Source: Brevundimonas vesicularis
Lineage (GTDB): Bacteria; Pseudomonadota; Alphaproteobacteria; Caulobacterales; Caulobacteraceae
DNA length: 64,000 nucleotides
Reading direction: 5' to 3'
Assembly: GCF_027886425.1 (NCBI RefSeq)
Contig: NZ_CP115671.1
Coordinates: forward strand, 186,001-250,000
Under the pieces are notes generated by a model, which was not told the DNA's origin, searched no databases, and saw nothing but the letters and a program-made list of their open reading frames with translations. A program made the translations under genes and the position numbers. Of this stretch, positions 36,913-45,800 are shown piece after piece (position 1 is the first letter of the stretch; the number at the start of each line of letters is the position of its first letter).

Positions 36913-38268
36913 ATGGCTCAGTTCGACCCACGCCGCCAGCCGATGCGGCTCGCGCCGCACATGCTTACGGCGGCAGCTGCAATCTCGGTGGCGATGCTCG
37001 CTGGTCGAGCCTATCAACCCGCTCAGGCCGAAGAAGTTCCCGCCCTGACCTCGGCTCAGATGGCAGCCATGGAAGCCAAGGCCTTCGCCGCCGCCAATGC
37101 GCCCGCCGGCCTGACCGCGCCCGAGGCCGTCAACGTCCAGATCCGCCGTGGCGAAACCTTCGAACAGGCCGTGCGCCGCACCGGCGTTGCCCCCGAAGAA
37201 GCCAGCGCCGTCGCCGCCACCGTCGCCAACGCCTTCGACCTGGCCGATCTGCGCGCCGGACTGAAGTTCGAAACCGCCATCGCCAAACCGCGCAACGGCC
37301 GGGGCGACGCCCGCCTGATCGGCCTGACGATGCGCACCGGCCCGGCGTCCCAGCTGACCGTATCGCGCAGCTTCGACGGCGCCTTGCGCCTGCGTTCGCT
37401 GGAAGAAAAAGTCACCCATGAGACCGTCGTCCTGAAGGGCGATGTCGAGCGCAGCCTGTCGGCCAGCGCGCGCGAACTGGGCGCCACCGCCTCCATCGTC
37501 CGCTCGGCCAGCCGCCTGTTCGCCACCAGGTTCGACATGCAGCGCGACATTCGCGCCACCGACGAGTTCACCATGGTCTTCGACCGTGAAGTGACCGAGG
37601 CCGGCCGCACGGTGGATGTGGGCGACCTGATGTACGCCGAACTGCGCGGCGTCACCTTCTATCGCTTCAAGCCCGCCGGCGCGAAGGAGGCTCAGTTCTT
37701 CGATTCGAACGGCAAGAACCTGCGCTCCGCCATGATGCGCACGCCGCTGCAGAGCTTCCGCCGCGTGTCGTCCAACTTCGGTTTCCGCACCCACCCGATC
37801 TCGGGCTATAAGAAGATGCACCAGGGCATCGACTTCGCCGCCGGAACCGGCACGCCGGTCGTGGCCCCCGCGGACGGCGTGGTGGTCGAGGCGCGCCGCT
37901 GGGGCGGCTATGGCAACTGGCTGCGTATCCGCCACAACAACGGCCTGGAAAGCGGCTACGGCCACCTGTCGCGCTACGGCTCGGGCATCCGCGCCGGCCA
38001 GCGGGTCAGCCAGGGCCAGATTGTCGCCTATGTCGGCTCGACCGGCGCCTCGACCGGTCCGCACCTTCATTATGAGCTGTGGCGCGGCGGCCAGCGGATC
38101 AATCCCGCCGGCGTGCGCACCCAGGAAGGCACCGAACTGGCCGGCGCCGACCTGACCGCCTTCCGCGCCGAAAAGGCCCGCATCGACCGCATCATCGCCT
38201 CGGGCGGTCAAAAGCGCCCGGCCATGCAGCAGGCCTCGGCCGAAGGCCTGCGTCCCGCCCGCGGCTAA
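36913..38268 (+). CDS. M23 family metallopeptidase (LytM-type cell-wall endopeptidase)
   Basis: The 451-residue envelope protein has a signal/anchor near residues 18-42, a middle region with coil and LysM-like character, and a C-terminal LytM peptidase domain. Zinc ligands are His303 and Asp307 (HQGIDFAAG) and His386 (HLHYE), with His384 as the catalytic partner. Intact ligands suggest an active peptidoglycan DD-endopeptidase rather than a divisome activator-only LytM. The GGYGNWLRIRHNNGLESGYG region is also conserved. It is convergent with the TadG-like gene, with a 3-bp gap. Confidence 0.93.
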   Translation: MAQFDPRRQPMRLAPHMLTAAAAISVAMLAGRAYQPAQAEEVPALTSAQMAAMEAKAFAAANAPAGLTAPEAVNVQIRRGETFEQAVRRTGVAPEEASAVAATVANAFDLADLRAGLKFETAIAKPRNGRGDARLIGLTMRTGPASQLTVSRSFDGALRLRSLEEKVTHETVVLKGDVERSLSASARELGATASIVRSASRLFATRFDMQRDIRATDEFTMVFDREVTEAGRTVDVGDLMYAELRGVTFYRFKPAGAKEAQFFDSNGKNLRSAMMRTPLQSFRRVSSNFGFRTHPISGYKKMHQGIDFAAGTGTPVVAPADGVVVEARRWGGYGNWLRIRHNNGLESGYGHLSRYGSGIRAGQRVSQGQIVAYVGSTGASTGPHLHYELWRGGQRINPAGVRTQEGTELAGADLTAFRAEKARIDRIIASGGQKRPAMQQASAEGLRPARG

Positions 38269-38271
38269 GGT

Positions 38272-39948
38272 TCAGCCGACCAGACGCGGGGTCGTGCGCC
38301 CCGACGTCGGGCAGGACAGGCCGTGGACCGTCACATCGGCCTCGCCCAGCTTCAGGCCCAACAGGTCCAGTACCGGATTCAGCGCGCCGTCCAGCACCGG
38401 CCCCAGCGGCTCCAGCAGCCGCCCTAGGGCCTTGGTCAGGTCGCCGAGCCCCAGGCCCAGCCCGATCACGTTCACATCCACGTCCAGCCGCGCCAGCAGG
38501 CTGGCGACCGCCCCGCTGACGAAGCTGCGCGAGGCCATGGTCTTGGTGCGCTGATTGTCGATGTCGCCCACGTCGAACCTTAGCGGCCTGAAACCGATGT
38601 CCGCCGCCTCAACATCGGCCTTGCCGGTGATGCTGACGAGGCCCAGGACCGACAGCAGGGTCGCGCGCTGGGGCGTCAGCGGGGTTTTGAAATCGCCCAG
38701 CTTCGCCTCGTCCACCACACCGATCGATGCGCGCGCCAAGCCCGGCCGCACATCGACCTCGACCGCGCGCGTCGGATCGCAGGACAGCGACTTCAGTCGC
38801 GCCTCGGACGCCGCCAGTTCGATCAGGATCGGCAGTTCGACCCGCGCCAGACCCGACAGGGATTGCGCGGTCTTGGCCCGCACATAGAGCCGCGCCTGGG
38901 CCGTGTGGATGATCGGCTGGCCGTCAGCCGTCACCGTCAGCCACGGGGAGCGATTGGGCCGTTCGCCGATCGCCAGGCTGGTCTTCAGATCCCCCAGCCC
39001 CGCCGGCACGCCCAGGTTCAGCGCGATCTGTCGATCCCCGCCCCCGACCTCCAGCATGGCCATGACCAGATCCATGGCCGACACCGAGGCGTCCAGCCCC
39101 TCGCGGATTCCGTCCAGCGAGCGCGCCTCCAGCCCGATCAGATCGCCCAGCCTGACCTTTGTCCCGACCGAGGCCGAGGCCAGCTTGCCCAGCGCCCCGC
39201 CGTCCTGGCCGCCCGCCACGCGCTCCAGCACCCTCAACGCGCGGCCGGCGTCGACCTGGGTCGCCAGAAGCCGGTCGTAGTCGCCGACCTGGACGCCCAG
39301 ATCGTTCGCCAGGGCGTCGGTAAACCCCAGCAGATTGATGTCCAGATCGATCAGACGACGATAGTCCATGACGCTGAGTGAGACCTTGGACCCGGTCAGG
39401 CCGCCGAGCACCTGATTGGCCACGCCGCCGTCCAGTCGCGCCAGACGCGACCCGATCGAGATCATGGCCTTGGGCGTCCCGCCGCCCGTCGTCGCCGTGG
39501 CCCGGCGGGTGACCCGCACCTGATCGCGGCCCAGCAACAGCGGCGTGAAGAACATCGGTGCGCGGCTGGTGACCTCGACCCGTGCGGCGTTCGGCTTCAC
39601 GCCGCCCGTCATGAACCGGTCATTGCGCGCCTTGGCCGGATCGGGCGTATAGACGCCCAGCGCCGTCGCCACGGTGACCGAGACGTCGGGCGCGACATTG
39701 GCCTCAACCGTCGCCTGGGCCGCGCGCGAGACCGCACCCTCGCCCTGTGCCAGGTTTCGCACCGCCGACAGCGCCGCGAGATCCGCCGCCCCCTGAACCC
39801 GACGCGTGTGCAGCACCAGAACGCCCAGGTCGATCACCGCCGCCGTGAACAGACACAACAGGCCACCCGCGACCGCCGCGATCACCGCCACCGCCCCACG
39901 CCGATCAGCGCCGAACCGGAGCAGCAGCCGAGGCGCCCAGGCCCTCAT
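38272..39948 (-). CDS. TadG-like protein with N-terminal TadE/TadG segment
   Basis: The 558-residue protein begins with an Arg-rich tail and a Flp-pilus-type hydrophobic segment (RRGAVAVIAAVAGGLLCLFT). The segment is followed by VQGAADLAALSAV, the hallmark of TadG-like pseudopilins, and the rest is a large extracytoplasmic domain without clear homology. The ATG start at 39948 overlaps the TadE stop by one base, so the two are translationally coupled. No prepilin peptidase, ATPase or secretin of a tad locus is nearby, so these genes may act as accessory surface proteins or depend on a tad locus elsewhere. Confidence 0.78.
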   Translation of the reverse strand: MRAWAPRLLLRFGADRRGAVAVIAAVAGGLLCLFTAAVIDLGVLVLHTRRVQGAADLAALSAVRNLAQGEGAVSRAAQATVEANVAPDVSVTVATALGVYTPDPAKARNDRFMTGGVKPNAARVEVTSRAPMFFTPLLLGRDQVRVTRRATATTGGGTPKAMISIGSRLARLDGGVANQVLGGLTGSKVSLSVMDYRRLIDLDINLLGFTDALANDLGVQVGDYDRLLATQVDAGRALRVLERVAGGQDGGALGKLASASVGTKVRLGDLIGLEARSLDGIREGLDASVSAMDLVMAMLEVGGGDRQIALNLGVPAGLGDLKTSLAIGERPNRSPWLTVTADGQPIIHTAQARLYVRAKTAQSLSGLARVELPILIELAASEARLKSLSCDPTRAVEVDVRPGLARASIGVVDEAKLGDFKTPLTPQRATLLSVLGLVSITGKADVEAADIGFRPLRFDVGDIDNQRTKTMASRSFVSGAVASLLARLDVDVNVIGLGLGLGDLTKALGRLLEPLGPVLDGALNPVLDLLGLKLGEADVTVHGLSCPTSGRTTPRLVG

Positions 39949-40373
39949 CAATAGTCGCCCACATGGATGACCGCCGAACGCCGAATGACAGACGGCGGGC
40001 GCGGCAGCATCCCGCCCAGCGCCATGATCAGACTGTCGCTCGCGTCATAGGCCACGACGACCCGCAGGCGGCCGGCGTCCTCCATCACCTCAATGGTCGT
40101 GTGCTTGGGGTTCAGTGCCACGCCTCGCACCGCCTCGCTGACTTCACGCCGCGCCAGACCGTCGCGCTCGACTGGATCCAGCCCCCCGATCGCCGCCGTG
40201 GCTCCCTCCGACGCCAGGGCCTGAACCGACTGGGCCATCAAAAACCAGCCGCCATAGACGACGATGCCGATCAGCAGCAGGACCAGGATCGGCCCCACCA
40301 GCGCAAACTCCACCGCCGCCACGCCCTCGCGCCCGCGTCGCCTTGCAGCAGGAATGGGTCCGAACGTCCGCAT
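39948..40373 (-). CDS. TadE family protein
   Basis: The 141-residue protein has the TadE segment RRGREGVAAVEFALVGPILVLLLI (processing site before the conserved Glu at +5), then an extracytoplasmic domain of about 90 residues. TadE-like minor pseudopilins sit in Flp pilus assembly. It is followed, in the same direction and overlapping by one base, by the TadG-like gene. Upstream there is a 114-bp gap from the EAL gene stop, so these are probably separately transcribed or read through. Confidence 0.85.
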   Translation of the reverse strand: MRTFGPIPAARRRGREGVAAVEFALVGPILVLLLIGIVVYGGWFLMAQSVQALASEGATAAIGGLDPVERDGLARREVSEAVRGVALNPKHTTIEVMEDAGRLRVVVAYDASDSLIMALGGMLPRPPSVIRRSAVIHVGDY

Positions 40374-40487
40374 GCCAACCTCACGATTGCTATCATGGGT
40401 TGTATGTCAGGCACAGTTAAGCGTTCGTGTAGGCGTTGGGCGGGTTGTATGCTCGCCTCATCCACAGCTGCCAGCTCTAACCGGCCA

Positions 40488-42863
40488 TCACCCGTTTTTC
40501 GGCCCGATCCGATGTCGCGAAAAAGCAAGCAAGTCGTCGAACGGCAATGGTCGCGAGACCCAGTAGCCCTGGATGGTGTCACACCCCAGAGCCGACAAGG
40601 CGTCAAAGACTTCCTCGGTTTCAACGCCTTCTGCGACGACGGTCATGCCCAAACCGTGGGCCAGATCGACGGTGGATTTGATGATCAGGCGATCACGCCC
40701 GCTGTCGAGGACATCAAGGATCAGGGACCGGTCGATCTTCAACTCGTCAGCGTTCAGCATTTTCAGATAGCTGAGCGAAGATAGGCCGGCGCCGTAGTCG
40801 TCGATCGAAATCCGCACCCCCGCCGCTCGATAGGCCGCGATCGCCTGGGCCGCGATCTTCGGGTTTTCGATGACGGCAGTCTCAGTGATTTCGAAGATGA
40901 GATCGGCGTCGCAGCCCTCGATCAACTGGAGCGCACGCGCTTGGAAGGCCTCGTCCACAAGGAGCCGTCCGGACACGTTCAGAGCGATCGCCAGATGAAC
41001 GCCCTGGGCCCTCAACGCGGCCTGATCCTCGATCGCTTTGACGATGCTCCATTCGGTCAGGACCCTGATCTGTCCCGTCTGTTCGGCGATCGGAATGAAC
41101 AGGTCCGGCCCTATCCGACCCCGAACGGGATGATGCCATCGACAGAGCGCCTCGACCGAAGCCGTAGAGCCGTCCGAGGTCTTGCGCTTGGGTTGATAGT
41201 GCAGACTGACATCGCTCGTGCGCAGGGCGTCACGAAGTTCCGACATCAGGGCGAGGTTGTTGTCGGGATCGACAAAGGTCGCCTCGTCATAAAGCACCGT
41301 ACGGTCGTCCGAGTGATGGGCCTGGTTAAGCGCCGTCGTCGCCCGTTCGATCAGGGCATCGCCGCTCGCCGAATGCGTATCCTGCGAGGCGCTGCCGATG
41401 CGGACGAACAAATCCAGAGGCTGGCCGTCGACGATGAAGGTCGTTTCCACGGCGCGAAGCGATCTGGCCAAGGCGTGTTGCTGATCGACGGACAGATCGG
41501 CCCGCGAGAAGGCGAGCACCGAGGACGCGATTTGCGCCACCAGGTCCACGTCGGCCAAATTGGCCAAGCGGTCGGCGAGCTGTACCATCAAGGTGTTGGC
41601 GACGTCATAACCGACGACCCCGCGCATCTCCGCATGGCGATCCACGCCGATCGCAAACACGGCGACGTTGGTTTCGGCTGTGGCGATGAGATCGTCGATG
41701 CCCGCCAGCAGGCCTCGGCGGTTGGGAAGCCCTGTTTCCGGCTGATGCATCGCCAGATGAAGCAGGCCGGCCTCTCGCGCCTGCACGATCGCCTTGGCTT
41801 GCCTCGTCAGCTCCACGCGGGTCGCCCAGATCGCCATCAGTGTCTGCGTGAAAAGAAGCGCGGTGATGTCGATGCTGACCGGAAGCGAGGCCTGAAGCAC
41901 GATTGGAGCGATCACGATCAAGGCCGTGACGGCGACATGGCGCACGACCAACCGCCATAGAGCAGCGCCCCCGCTTCTGACAGGCTGTAACGCCCCGACG
42001 AGCCCGGCGCACAGGATCAAAAGAGCAAGCGGGCTAAGGCTGACCAAGGCCCGTCCGTCAGCGATACTTTCGTAGGCGAGGGCGTGGATGATGACGCCGG
42101 GCAACAGCCCGACGGGTGTGGCGAACTCGTCGCCAAGTTCCAGGGCCGTCGCCCCCATCAGGACCTTCTTGCCGCGCACGAGCGAGGGGTCGAAGTGGCC
42201 GCTGTAGACGTCCTCGAAACTGAGGTGGGGGATCGATTTCTGCTCGATCCCGAAATCGACGGTGAAAGCGCCCTGACGCACCGAGGCATCGGCCAGGAGG
42301 GCCGCGACCGATGGCGGCGATTCATCTGAGGCGCCGTAATCGTAATGGCGCACCCTTCCGTCGCCATCCACCGGCACATTGACCGACGCGAGCAAGGAAT
42401 CATTTAGAAGCGGCGCGATTGGACGATTGCCCGATCTGCGTCTTTCGGCGGCGCCATATGACTCCATCTGTTCGAAAGTCGCCAACGCCACCTGCCCGGG
42501 GTGGCGCGATACGGCCGCCGCCAGCGCCTGATCGGACGTGGGGTTGGACGGCGCGCTGAAATCGACATCGACGGCGACCAGGGTCGCGCCGGCCGCAAGC
42601 AGATTGTCGATCGCCTGGGCATATCGTCGTCGATCCCATGGCCAGGACTCTGCGGCGACCAGACTTCGGGAATCGATCTCGACGATCGTCAGGCTCTGGC
42701 TGGCAGGTAGCTCCAGAACCGAGAACCGCGCAGAGGCGATCACGTCGTCTAGAGGCCGGAAGGCGTTCGCGAGCATTCCAACGCCCGCGAACGCCAGGAT
42801 CAGCACGGACCAGACGACGACAGAAAGTCGACGTCGACCGAGTTCATCAGCAGCAGCGCGCAT
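40488..42863 (-). CDS. CHASE2 sensor / degenerate GGDEF / EAL cyclic-di-GMP phosphodiesterase
   Basis: The 791-residue protein starts with a transmembrane helix (SVVVWSVLILAFAGVGM), a periplasmic CHASE2 domain (about residues 40-270) and two or three further helices. A GGDEF-like domain whose signature has decayed follows (no GG[DE]EF), then an EAL domain. The EAL domain keeps EALCRW, EITETAVI, IDDYGAG, KIDRS and AEGVE, so cyclic-di-GMP hydrolysis is plausible. The gene starts two bases after the FecR-repeat gene stop (an alternative GTG at 42869 would overlap it by four bases), indicating coupled expression. CHASE2 neighbours of FecR-type proteins are known from other bacteria. Confidence 0.9.
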   Translation of the reverse strand: MRAAADELGRRRLSVVVWSVLILAFAGVGMLANAFRPLDDVIASARFSVLELPASQSLTIVEIDSRSLVAAESWPWDRRRYAQAIDNLLAAGATLVAVDVDFSAPSNPTSDQALAAAVSRHPGQVALATFEQMESYGAAERRRSGNRPIAPLLNDSLLASVNVPVDGDGRVRHYDYGASDESPPSVAALLADASVRQGAFTVDFGIEQKSIPHLSFEDVYSGHFDPSLVRGKKVLMGATALELGDEFATPVGLLPGVIIHALAYESIADGRALVSLSPLALLILCAGLVGALQPVRSGGAALWRLVVRHVAVTALIVIAPIVLQASLPVSIDITALLFTQTLMAIWATRVELTRQAKAIVQAREAGLLHLAMHQPETGLPNRRGLLAGIDDLIATAETNVAVFAIGVDRHAEMRGVVGYDVANTLMVQLADRLANLADVDLVAQIASSVLAFSRADLSVDQQHALARSLRAVETTFIVDGQPLDLFVRIGSASQDTHSASGDALIERATTALNQAHHSDDRTVLYDEATFVDPDNNLALMSELRDALRTSDVSLHYQPKRKTSDGSTASVEALCRWHHPVRGRIGPDLFIPIAEQTGQIRVLTEWSIVKAIEDQAALRAQGVHLAIALNVSGRLLVDEAFQARALQLIEGCDADLIFEITETAVIENPKIAAQAIAAYRAAGVRISIDDYGAGLSSLSYLKMLNADELKIDRSLILDVLDSGRDRLIIKSTVDLAHGLGMTVVAEGVETEEVFDALSALGCDTIQGYWVSRPLPFDDLLAFSRHRIGPKNG

Positions 42864-42865
42864 GG

Positions 42866-45800
42866 TCACCGCTTCGGAGGCCGAGGACCACCCTTGCCGG
42901 GATCATCCCCACCCGGGTTGCCATTGCCGGGGTTTCCAGTGCCTGGGTTGCCCAAGCCAGGGTTGCCGGAACCAGGGTTACCATTGCCCGGATTACCGCT
43001 GCCCGGGTTGCCGGAACCGGGGTTACCGTTGCCGGGGCTCCCCGAGCCAGGGTTACCATTGCGCGGATTACCGTTGCCGGGATCGCCGTTGCCGGGGTTA
43101 CCCGAGCCCGGGTTGCCGTTGCCAGGGTTGCCGTTGCCGGGGTTACCCGAGCCCGGATTGCCGTTGCCTGGATTACCGTTGCCGGGGTTGCCGGAACCAG
43201 GGTTACCATTGCCCGGATTACCGCTGCCGGGATCGCCGTTGCCGGGGTTACCCGAGCCCGGATTGCCGTTGCCAGGGTTGCCGGCGCCGGGGTTGCCCCA
43301 GCCCGGATTGCCGTTGCCGGGGTTACCCGAGCCCGGATTGCCGTTGCCTGGATTACCGTTGCCGGGGTTGCCGGAACCGGGGTTCCCCGAGCCAGGGTTA
43401 CCATTGCCCGGATTGCCCGAGCCCGGGTTACCATTGCCGGGATTGCCGTTGTCAGGGTTACCGGCGCCAGGGTTGCCGTTGCCGGGGTTGCCGTTGCCAG
43501 GGTTGCCGTTGCCGGGGTTGCCGGCGCCAGGGTTGCCGTTGCCGGGGTTGCCCGAGCCTGGGTTGCCGTTGCCAGGGTTGCCAGCGCCTGGATTGCCGTT
43601 GCCGGGGTTGCCATTGCCGGGGTTTCCATTGCCTGGGTTGCCCGAGCCAGGGTTGCCGGAACCAGGGTTACCATTGCCCGGATTACCGCTGCCCGGGTTG
43701 CCGGAACCGGGGTTACCGTTGCCGGGGTTACCCGAGCCCGGGTTGCCGTTGCCAGGGTTGCCGGCGCCGGGGTTGCCCGAGCCCGGATTGCCGTTGCCTG
43801 GATTACCGTTGCCTGGGTTGCCGGAACCGGGGTTCCCCGAGCCAGAGTTACCATTGCCCGGATTACCGTTGCCGGGATCGCCGTTGCCGGGGTTACCCGA
43901 GCCCGGGTTGCCGTTGCCAGGGTTGCCGGCGCCGGGGTTGCCCGAGCCCGGATTGCCGTTGCCTGGATTACCGTTGCCGGGGTTGCCGGAACCGGGGTTA
44001 CCCGAGCCCGGGTTGCCGTTGCCAGGGTTGCCGTTGCCGGGGTTACCCGAGCCCGGATTGCCGTTGCCTGGATTACCGTTGCCGGGGTTGCCGGAACCGG
44101 GGTTCCCCGAGCCAGGGTTACCATTGCCCGGATTACCGTTGCCGGGATCGCCGTTGCCCGGGTTGCCCGAACCCGGGTTGCCGTTGCCAGGGTTGCCGGC
44201 GCCGGGGTTGCCCGAGCCCGGATTGCCGTTGCCTGGATTACCGTTGCCGGGGTTGCCGGAACCAGGGTTACCATTGCCCGGATTACCGCTGCCGGGATCG
44301 CCGTTGCCGGGGTTACCCGAGCCCGGATTGCCGTTGCCAGGGTTGCCGGCGCCGGGGTTGCCCCAGCCCGGATTGCCGTTGCCTGGATTACCGTTGCCTG
44401 GGTTGCCGGAACCGGGGTTGCCGGAACCAGGGTTACCATTGCCCGGATTACCGTTGCCGGGATCGCCGTTGCCGGGGTTACCGTTGCCGGGATCACCGTT
44501 GCCGGGGTTACCCGAGCCCGGGTTGCCGTTGCCAGGGTTGCCGGCGCCGGGGTTGCCCGAGCCCGGATTGCCGTTGCCTGGATTACCGTTGCCGGGGTTG
44601 CCGGAACCGGGGTTCCCCGAGCCAGGGTTACCATTGCCCGGATTGCCCGAGCCCGGGTTACCATTCCCCGGATTACCGTTGCCGGGGTTACCCGAGCCCG
44701 GATTGCCGTTGCCCGGATTGCCATTGCCGGGATTGCCGTTGCCAGGGTTGCCGGCGCCAGGGTTGCCGTTGCCGGGGTTGCCGGCGCCAGGGTTGCCGTT
44801 GCCGGGGTTGCCCGAGCCTGGGTTGCCGTTGCCGGGGTTGCCCGAGACTGGGTTACCATTGCCCGGATTACCGTTGCCGGGGTTACCCGAGCCCGGATTG
44901 CCGTTGCCCGGATTGCCATTGCCGGGATTGCCGTTGTCAGGGTTACCGGCGCCAGGGTTGCCGTTGCCGGGGTTGCCGGAACCAGGGTTACCATTGCCCG
45001 GATTACCGCTGCCCGGGTTGCCCGAGCCTGGGTTGCCGTTGCCAGGGTTGCCATTGCCCGGATTACCGTTGCCGGGGTTGCCGTTGCCCGGATTACCAGC
45101 GCCTGGATTGCCGTTGCCGGGGTTGCCATTGCCGGGGTTTCCATTGCCTGGGTTGCCCGAGCCTGGGTTGCCGGAACCAGGGTTACCATTGCCCGGATTA
45201 CCGTTGCCGGGATCGCCGTTGCCGGGGTTACCCGAGCCCGGGTTGCCGTTGCCAGGGTTGCCGGCGCCGGGGTTGCCCGAGCCCGGATTGCCGTTGCCTG
45301 GATTACCGTTGCCGGGGTTTCCATTGCCCGGATTGCCCGAGCCCGGGTTACCATTGCCCGGATTACCGTTGCCGGGGTTACCCGAGCCCGGATTGCCGTT
45401 GCCCGGATTGCCATTGCCGGGATTGCCGTTGTCAGGGTTACCGGCGCCAGGGTTGCCGTTGCCGGGGTTGCCGTTGCCAGGGTTGCCGTTGCCGGGGTTG
45501 CCGGCGCCAGGGTTGCCGTTGCCGGGGTTGCCGTTGCCCGGATTGCCAGCGCCTGGATTGCCGTTGCCGGGGTTTCCATTGCCTGGGTTGCCCGAGCCAG
45601 GGTTGCCGGAACCAGGGTTACCATTGCCCGGATTACCGCTGCCCGGGTTGCCGGAACCGGGGTTACCGTTGCCGGGGTTACCCGAGCCCGGGTTGCCGTT
45701 GCCAGGGTTGCCGGCGCCGGGGTTGCCCGAGCCCGGATTGCCGTTGCCTGGATTACCGTTGCCGGGGTTGCCGGAACCGGGGTTCCCCGAGCCAGAGTTA

